From contig SACC01000129.1 in the NCBI GenBank assembly GCA_009928745.1, forward strand, positions 1 to 5,023: a DNA stretch of 5,023 nt, written 5' to 3'. The position numbers were made by a program, and so were the translations under genes. Positions 1 to 5,023 of this stretch are shown here, piece after piece; positions within the stretch are counted from its first letter, which is position 1; every line of letters starts with the position of its first letter. The notes beneath the pieces were generated by a model. It was not told the origin of the DNA, did no database searches, and was given only the letters and a program-made list of their open reading frames with translations. The stretch is from Clostridia bacterium (lineage in GTDB: Bacteria > Bacillota > Clostridia > Christensenellales > CAG-1252).

Positions 1-1
1 G

Positions 2-607
2 ACTAATTCCTCGGGCGATTACACTTATCAGGGAATGTATGATTATTTCCTTTATCTTCTTTTCGCCTTCTCTATACTGATACCGCTCCTTACTATGAAG
101 CTTTTATCGGAGGAAAAGAAGCAGAAAACAGAACAGCTGCTGATGACCGCTCCGATTTCGCTGACAGGTATAATAATGGCGAAATATCTCGCCGCATTAA
201 CCATATTCGCTGCCACACTGGGAATAAATTCCTTCAACTTCTTACTGCTCGAAAAATACGGATCACCCAACACAACAATTATATTGTCAAATATACTCGG
301 CTTGTTCCTTATCGGTGCTGCTTTTATAGCCGTGGGAGTTTTCCTTTCCTCGGTCACCGAAAATCAGCTTGTTGCCGCGGTTTCATCGATAGCGGCGGAA
401 ATAGCCCTTCTTTTAATCGGTATACTCGCTAATAAAATAGAACTTACATTTGTCCGTCTGACGCTGAGATGGTTCTCTGTGATCGACCGTTACAATCCTT
501 TCACGGGAGGGTATTTTGACATTCCGGCGATTATATATTTTATCTCTTTCACCGGTGTGTTCCTTTTCCTGACGGTACGCGTTTATGAAAAACGCCGCTG
601 GTCATAA
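2..607 (+). CDS. ABC-2 type (GldF-like) transporter permease, C-terminal part
   Basis: This is the membrane subunit of an ABC-2 type exporter-like system, truncated by the left edge. The frame is open from the first full codon at position 2 (201 visible residues), so the ATG at 35 is most likely an internal methionine; it has no ribosome binding site and falls just before a membrane helix. Counting from position 2, about five hydrophobic segments are visible, near residues 16-32, 61-80, 96-115, 123-142 and 176-192. Between the first two lies the cytoplasmic loop typical of GldF-like permeases, LLTMKLLSEEKKQKTEQLL followed by TAP (about 29-51), which in this family probably contacts the ATPase. 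The end, with a hydrophobic helix followed by VYEKRRWS, also matches the family's usual C-terminus. A glutamate (E133) sits inside the fourth hydrophobic segment. The gene lies 48 nt upstream of the GldG-like gene and probably shares its transcript. The family assignment is firm; the substrate is unknown. Confidence 0.88.
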   Translation, partial: TNSSGDYTYQGMYDYFLYLLFAFSILIPLLTMKLLSEEKKQKTEQLLMTAPISLTGIIMAKYLAALTIFAATLGINSFNFLLLEKYGSPNTTIILSNILGLFLIGAAFIAVGVFLSSVTENQLVAAVSSIAAEIALLLIGILANKIELTFVRLTLRWFSVIDRYNPFTGGYFDIPAIIYFISFTGVFLFLTVRVYEKRRWS

Positions 608-631
608 TGTTTGAAGAAATTTTTTCAGACA
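608..631 (+). promoter_or_regulatory. Imperfect RNA hairpin just after the permease stop codon
   Basis: Immediately after the TAA at 605-607, TGTTTGAAGA (608-617) can pair with TTTTCAGACA (622-631) around the four-base loop AATT. This gives ten consecutive pairs, two of them G-U (611/628 and 616/623). It is not followed by a run of T, so it does not look like an intrinsic terminator. It ends about 10 nt before the ribosome binding site of the next gene and leaves that site unpaired. It could protect a processed mRNA end or limit read-through of ribosomes, but this is inference from base pairing alone. Confidence 0.4.
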
Positions 632-640
632 GCTTTATAA

Positions 641-648
641 AGAAGGGG
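641..648 (+). promoter_or_regulatory. Ribosome binding site of the GldG-like gene
   Basis: AGAAGGGG lies 7 nt before the ATG at 656. It is a purine-rich Shine-Dalgarno sequence at normal spacing and supports this start for the GldG-like protein. Confidence 0.75.
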
Positions 649-655
649 ATTACAA

Positions 656-2224
656 ATGGGAAATTTTAAAAATATAATAAAATCCAACAAATTCAAGTAT
701 GGTACCTATTCCGTGGCATTCATAACGGTATTTGTCGCGCTTGTCATAGCGCTCAACCTTATGGTGTCTTATTTTGACGGCAAATACAACCTCAGAATCG
801 ATCTTACCGAAAACCAGCTTTACGCGGTGGGTCCCGCCGTGGACGAAGCGATGAAAGTAGCGCTCGGCGACAAATATTCTGACTTTGATATTACCATAAG
901 CTTCTGTACAAACAGAGATATGTTTGATTATTACGACGCAAGAAATTCCGAAGTAAAGACCTATTATACATCCGTCCGCGATGTCGCGGAACAATACGCG
1001 AGAGTTTATGACGGCACAAACGGGAAAGGAAAGATAACTGTCAGGTATATCGATATCGTTTCCGACCCCGATTCCGCCAATAAAATAAAACAGCAGACAC
1101 AGATTGACGCTATATCATGGAACAATATCATAATCCAAAACAACGCCAACCTTAAATATTACCGCGTGCTTACCTTTACCGCTTTCTATAAGGTTTCTGA
1201 GGAAACGGGAAAGCTATACGCATTTCAAGGTGAAAACCGTTTCACCGCGTCCATTATACAGTGCGTCGCCGCACAGAACATGACAGTGGCGCTTTCGATC
1301 GGACACGGCGAGGTCTATTCCGACCAGCTCAAGGAAATTTTCGAACTTTCCACCCTGACAATAACCGAAGTAAACCTTGAAAAAAACGATATACCTGCCG
1401 AAGCCAATATACTTGTCATTTCCGGTCCCCAGTATGATTTCAGCTACGGAACGGAAGGGGCAATAGATAAAATTTCCGACTTTCTGTCGGACAAGAAAAC
1501 CTATCATTCACTTATAGTTCTTGTGGACGCCAACACTCCCAATCTTCCTCAACTGAGAGATTATCTGTGGGAACAATGGGGACTTGATTACCTTCCGTCC
1601 CATAAGGTGACGGATGTAGAGCATTCTGTCAACGGCACCGCGTTCCAGGCCGTCATAGGTAACTACAGTCCGGGAGACACATCATCCGCCGCTTATGTTT
1701 TCCATCAGGTCGCATCAAAAGCCGGCGTCGACACCGTTTTTAACAATGCAGTTCAACTGAAGGCCGACACCACCGGACTCAGGGATATTTATGTGGAAGT
1801 TTCTCTTTACGCCTATCCTACCGCGAATGTAACATATCGTTCCGAAGAGAGCGGCGAGCTTGTGACCGAATCCGCCGGGAGCTGTCCGCTTTTGGCCGTC
1901 TCGACCTATCACACCTATGCCAACGATGACTTCAACTATAACGCCAATAAATATCAGTATGTCATGCTCGTGGGGTCAACTGATTTCGCTACCGGCGACT
2001 ATCTTTCCGGTATCTATGGCAATGAGGATATTATGTATTCCGCCACCCGCGCCATGGCGACCGACAGAGTTGCCCTCGATATCGATGTAAAGGTATTTAA
2101 AGAAGCGGCTCTCACACTTTCAAGCGGCACCGCTAAAAAGCTTATGATTCTCGTTACCTGCGCAATCCCCGCCGTTATTATTATAATCGGCATAGCGGTG
2201 TTCTTAAGAAGACGGCATTTATAA
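656..2224 (+). CDS. GldG-family ABC transporter auxiliary protein
   Basis: A complete 522-residue membrane protein of the GldG / ABC_transp_aux type, thought to work with an ABC-2 permease at the outer face of the membrane. A short basic N-terminus is followed by a membrane helix (about 18-40). Next comes the family signature RIDLTENQLYAVGPA (about 47-61, with D49-L50-T51), then a large extracytoplasmic region with alternating beta/alpha character. Within it are GHGE at 216-219, matching the TGHGE-like motif of GldG relatives, and a hydrophobic strand ending in ISGP (255-258), followed by helix and strand segments like those of the GldG/IFT52-like fold. A second membrane helix (about 496-517) ends in RRRHL, which suggests a short cytoplasmic tail. 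The ATG at 656 is chosen because of the strong ribosome binding site and the position of the helix. The neighbours, a GldF-like permease and a DUF4340 protein, support the assignment. No catalytic activity is evident. In Bacteroidetes GldG is needed for gliding; that role should not be transferred to this organism. Confidence 0.88.
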   Translation: MGNFKNIIKSNKFKYGTYSVAFITVFVALVIALNLMVSYFDGKYNLRIDLTENQLYAVGPAVDEAMKVALGDKYSDFDITISFCTNRDMFDYYDARNSEVKTYYTSVRDVAEQYARVYDGTNGKGKITVRYIDIVSDPDSANKIKQQTQIDAISWNNIIIQNNANLKYYRVLTFTAFYKVSEETGKLYAFQGENRFTASIIQCVAAQNMTVALSIGHGEVYSDQLKEIFELSTLTITEVNLEKNDIPAEANILVISGPQYDFSYGTEGAIDKISDFLSDKKTYHSLIVLVDANTPNLPQLRDYLWEQWGLDYLPSHKVTDVEHSVNGTAFQAVIGNYSPGDTSSAAYVFHQVASKAGVDTVFNNAVQLKADTTGLRDIYVEVSLYAYPTANVTYRSEESGELVTESAGSCPLLAVSTYHTYANDDFNYNANKYQYVMLVGSTDFATGDYLSGIYGNEDIMYSATRAMATDRVALDIDVKVFKEAALTLSSGTAKKLMILVTCAIPAVIIIIGIAVFLRRRHL

Positions 2225-2258
2225 TCGCAGTTTAGTTCATTTACAAACGTAATATACC

Positions 2259-2282
2259 TTTCCCGCTTATATTCAAGGGAGA
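2259..2282 (+). promoter_or_regulatory. Possible hairpin covering a ribosome binding site
   Basis: TTTCCC (2259-2264) can pair with GGGAGA (2277-2282), giving six pairs including one T-G, around a 12-base loop. The 3' arm is most of the Shine-Dalgarno sequence of the next gene, so folding could lower its translation unless ribosomes arriving from the upstream gene open it. The stem is short and the loop large, so it may not be stable; chance pairing with a purine-rich site is quite possible. Confidence 0.22.
2275..2282 (+). promoter_or_regulatory. Ribosome binding site of the DUF4340 gene
   Basis: AAGGGAGA lies 9 nt before the ATG at 2292, a good Shine-Dalgarno match at normal spacing. It fixes the start of the long frame that runs off the right edge, in preference to later in-frame ATG codons such as those in the acidic N-terminal tail. 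Confidence 0.75.
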
Positions 2283-2291
2283 TTATACAAA

Positions 2292-5023
2292 ATGAAAGAT
2301 AAGCTTAATAAAAAGAATAATGACATAAAAATTGAAACTGACGTTCCGGAAAACGAAAATGTTTCCGAACAGACAGCAGAAGAAAAAGAATTTTTCGAGC
2401 GTCAGTATTTCGCCGGCGATTCGTTGAAAGAAAACGAAGATGTCGAAGATGATGAAATGTCATCCGGTGAATACCTTAAGGCGTTTGATAAAGTCAGCGA
2501 ACCGAAAAACGTAAAAAAGTTTTCGGGGATGAAAAAACAGATAATAATCCTCGTGTCTGTATTCCTTGTCGCGGCGATACTTCTCGGTGTATATGAATTT
2601 ATACTTAAACCCGGCGATGATACCGATGATGTTTTGCCCAATATCTACACGCTCTCGTCAAACTGCTATACTATAATAAATCAAGTCGAAAATGACGTGC
2701 AGATTGTGTTCAAGGACAGCGAGGATGCGCTTTCAAAAGACACCTACGGTAAATATTTATATTATTTTGCGGTGACTTTTGAATATGAATTCGATTGTGT
2801 TTCGCTTGTATATGGCGAAGGCGACGCTTTCTGTACTGTAAGAAGCGGCGATAAAGCCGTGACTTACTCGGAAGATGAATTTTTTAATACTCTTGAAAAC
2901 GGGAAGCGTTTTTCCTTCAATGGCGAAAGGCTGTACGGCGCGGCAATCCTTGAAGTGACCGGAAGAACCGATTTGGGTAACGCCGATTCGTTTGCCCGGT
3001 GGGCTTTACCGGGTTATGACCTTGACGGTGACACTCTCAGTTCCACCAACAGACCTTTCATGTACCCGAGCATTACCCGTTCCGACGTAAGCAATGTGGT
3101 TGTCACCAACCAGTATGGCTCTTACAAAGCGTACCGCATGGAATCAAACGGCTCCTATTCTTCCGAATTTTATTTCGAAGGCGCCGAATTCTGTCAGTAT
3201 AATCAAGAACTGTTCGCGTCCTTTATCGTCAACTGCACGTATGTGTTGACCTACGGAAAGGTGTCCAATGTACGCAATCTTGCGGATTTCGGGCTTGCTT
3301 CAGACGAGGACGCCAATGCGATTATTGAGATATACACTATCGACGGAAAATATCACAAAATACTCATAGGTGACGAAATACCCGCTACCGGCGGATATTA
3401 TGCGAAATATTACAATAAGGATTTTGTATATATACTCGATTCCAGCTACGGCAACGACGTGCTTCGTCCTCTCACGACTCTTCTCACGGCAAATTTAGGC
3501 TATATCATATCATCGACCAACGACACTTATTCGGTAAGCGAAGTTTATATCAATTATAAAAACAGCGATACCGATATTTATATTACTCAGAAACAAGACC
3601 TTGTGCTTTCCCCGAATATAACATGTTACAGCAGTTCGCAGACCGTCACCAGCCTGCTGAACGACAAAACGAGGCTTACCGGAGACTATATTGACTGGAC
3701 CTCTGCTGCAAAAGTATTTACGGGCATAAAGCCGTCAGACGGCAAGGACATGGTAATACAAATGCAGCTGACTAATTATGCCTATAAAACCAATCAATAT
3801 TCCGTAAAATTCGGTTTGGTACGCGATTCCTCTACTTCGGCCGCGCTCCCGCTTTCCGTTAAAGTTTTTGTGTATATACCTCCTGTCGAGGAAACCGGCG
3901 ACGAATCGAGCGATGAAAGCAGCGGCAGCAGTTCAAGCACAGGCACATATGTGGAAGTTGCTTCCGTATCGGCGTTCGATCAAGGCGACAAGTCTTATAA
4001 ACAGTACTCACTTTCATTTAACTACGAAAAACAAATTAAAGCGATAAAGATAGTCGTCACCGCTCCCACTGAAGGTTATGTCGTTTTTGACGAGATAACC
4101 GCTTACGCGGACGGCAAGGACGCCATCCCTAATGAATCCGTAACGGGTATCTGGAAGATTCTTTCTCCCGAAAACTATATTCAACCGGGCAGCAATTATG
4201 CTGTACCTGATCCTTCCTCTTTCGCGAACACGTTATACGGCATAACTACTCTTGTCGGCGACGAGGTTATGGAATATAATATTTATAACAAGGATAAAAC
4301 CGAGGACGAGAGTAAACAGTTGCTTGCCGAATACGGATTGGATAACCCGGAAAAGGTTATCTACTATAAATACCAAAACTACAAATCGTATATTTATGTT
4401 TCGGCGCTGCAAAAGGGCGAAACCGATGCGGATAAATGGTATTACGCTTTCGCCAATGTGAGCTATACAGATGATGAAGGAAAAGTTTATAATATCTCCC
4501 CAAACATTATAGTAAAAATTAATTACGATACCGCCGCATATTTAGCATGGTCTCCTTCCGACCTTATCGACCGTTCGGCATTTACGATGTATATCGACAA
4601 GATAGATACTATCGAAATGGCTTTCGGCGACAAAACCTACCTTTTTGATCTCCAGGATACCGACAATAACGGAAAAATGGATACAGTCGGGTATAACGGC
4701 GGTTATGTGGACGCGCAGAATTTCCGCTATGTCTATGTATCCGTGCTCGAATGCACCAGAGTGGGTACCTATGTTCCCGCTGAGGGCGAAATTACCGAAG
4801 ATAAACTTATTTTCCGCTTCACCATGCATTCTGAACTAAAGGACACCGAATTAAAATTTTACAGGGTATCATCTACAAAGGTTTTATATCAGATAAACGG
4901 TGAATATTCCGAATTCTATGATAAGCTTGTAAATTCAAAGGAATTCCCCAAGACCAGCCAGCCCACGCCGGAAAAATTCGCCGATGTGTTTAAGTGCCTT
5001 ACTGAGCAGGGGCATGAGGTAAT
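2292..5023 (+). CDS. Large membrane-anchored protein with two DUF4340-type regions (3' end missing)
   Basis: The frame is open without a stop from ATG 2292 to the window edge, 910 full codons. Residues 1-79 form a hydrophilic, acidic, probably cytoplasmic tail; MKKQ and a single membrane helix follow (about 84-105), with no signal-peptidase site evident, so the rest should be extracytoplasmic. A first DUF4340-like region (about 258-430) shows a 'GSYSSEFYF' strand, DFGL (332-335), IGD (359-361) and FVYIL (378-382). A Ser/Glu/Gly linker (about 533-552) precedes a beta-rich stretch with KIVVTAP and FDEITAY (about 583-605). A second, more canonical DUF4340-like region starts at GIWKILSPE (619-627) and contains EYGLDNPEK (680-688), WYYAF and DLIDR (757-761). 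The sequence continues past this domain. DUF4340 proteins are commonly encoded beside GldG-like proteins, and here the gene follows one by 67 nt, so membership of the same complex is likely. The biochemical role is unknown. The protein is longer than a typical single-domain DUF4340 protein. Confidence 0.85.
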   Translation, partial: MKDKLNKKNNDIKIETDVPENENVSEQTAEEKEFFERQYFAGDSLKENEDVEDDEMSSGEYLKAFDKVSEPKNVKKFSGMKKQIIILVSVFLVAAILLGVYEFILKPGDDTDDVLPNIYTLSSNCYTIINQVENDVQIVFKDSEDALSKDTYGKYLYYFAVTFEYEFDCVSLVYGEGDAFCTVRSGDKAVTYSEDEFFNTLENGKRFSFNGERLYGAAILEVTGRTDLGNADSFARWALPGYDLDGDTLSSTNRPFMYPSITRSDVSNVVVTNQYGSYKAYRMESNGSYSSEFYFEGAEFCQYNQELFASFIVNCTYVLTYGKVSNVRNLADFGLASDEDANAIIEIYTIDGKYHKILIGDEIPATGGYYAKYYNKDFVYILDSSYGNDVLRPLTTLLTANLGYIISSTNDTYSVSEVYINYKNSDTDIYITQKQDLVLSPNITCYSSSQTVTSLLNDKTRLTGDYIDWTSAAKVFTGIKPSDGKDMVIQMQLTNYAYKTNQYSVKFGLVRDSSTSAALPLSVKVFVYIPPVEETGDESSDESSGSSSSTGTYVEVASVSAFDQGDKSYKQYSLSFNYEKQIKAIKIVVTAPTEGYVVFDEITAYADGKDAIPNESVTGIWKILSPENYIQPGSNYAVPDPSSFANTLYGITTLVGDEVMEYNIYNKDKTEDESKQLLAEYGLDNPEKVIYYKYQNYKSYIYVSALQKGETDADKWYYAFANVSYTDDEGKVYNISPNIIVKINYDTAAYLAWSPSDLIDRSAFTMYIDKIDTIEMAFGDKTYLFDLQDTDNNGKMDTVGYNGGYVDAQNFRYVYVSVLECTRVGTYVPAEGEITEDKLIFRFTMHSELKDTELKFYRVSSTKVLYQINGEYSEFYDKLVNSKEFPKTSQPTPEKFADVFKCLTEQGHEV

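Noticed and set aside
35..607. ATG at 35 as the true start of the permease gene
   Set aside because: The frame is open to the left edge, there is no ribosome binding site before 35, and the protein would lack the N-terminal helices expected of an ABC-2 permease.
608..655. Rho-independent terminator after the permease gene
   Set aside because: The hairpin at 608-631 is AT-rich and is followed by AGCTTTATAA rather than a T-run; the next gene has the same direction and an obvious functional link.
650..994. Minus-strand open frame opposite the GldG-like gene
   Set aside because: It lies within a well-supported gene on the other strand and its product shows no recognisable family features. The same holds for minus-strand frames at 52-357, 1214-1507, 1715-1912, 2402-2641 and 4542-4829.
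2225..2258. Promoter or small hairpin in the second gap (GTTT 2230-2233 with AAAC 2245-2248)
   Set aside because: The pairing is only four bases, and I could not find a convincing -35/-10 pair in the gap.
4252..4461. Plus-strand small open frames at 4252-4461 and 4645-4839
   Set aside because: Both are out-of-frame readings inside the long DUF4340 gene, have no clear ribosome binding site, and encode unconvincing basic or mixed sequences.
1..5023. CRISPR arrays, tRNA or rRNA genes, insertion sequences, toxin-antitoxin or phage-defence genes
   Set aside because: No direct repeats with spacers, RNA-gene signatures, transposase motifs or terminal inverted repeats were seen; the window is almost fully occupied by the three transporter-related genes.

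Overview
The window looks like a piece of a low-to-medium GC Firmicutes (Clostridia) chromosome, probably from an uncultured gut-type Oscillospirales or Christensenellales relative. I infer this from strong purine-rich Shine-Dalgarno sites, mixed A/T- and C-ending codons, and the style of the encoded proteins. No marker gene is present, so the taxonomy is a guess.

All recognisable genes lie on the + strand and form one apparent operon. (1) Positions 2-607 hold the C-terminal two thirds or so of an ABC-2 type (GldF-like) membrane permease; its start is outside the window. (2) Positions 656-2224 hold a complete GldG-family ABC-transporter auxiliary protein, with two membrane anchors and a large extracytoplasmic domain. 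(3) From 2292 to the right edge an unfinished open frame (at least 910 codons) encodes a single-pass membrane protein. Its extracytoplasmic part holds two DUF4340-type regions separated by a serine-rich linker and a possible beta-sandwich segment. The ATPase of the transporter is not in view and is expected upstream.

The order permease, GldG-like protein, DUF4340 protein is a known bacterial arrangement. In Bacteroidetes the related GldA/GldF/GldG proteins are linked to gliding motility, but in Firmicutes the substrate and role are not established. A reasonable reading is a membrane complex in which the ATPase and permease drive a process at the outer face of the membrane, with the GldG-like and DUF4340 proteins as extracytoplasmic partners.

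The two gaps between genes (48 and 67 nt) each carry a clear ribosome binding site. The first also holds a 10-bp imperfect hairpin; the second has a short pairing that could cover the ribosome binding site. I see no RNA genes, mobile elements, CRISPR arrays or rho-independent terminators. The most unusual item is the long, duplicated-domain architecture of the third protein; otherwise this is an ordinary transporter operon.
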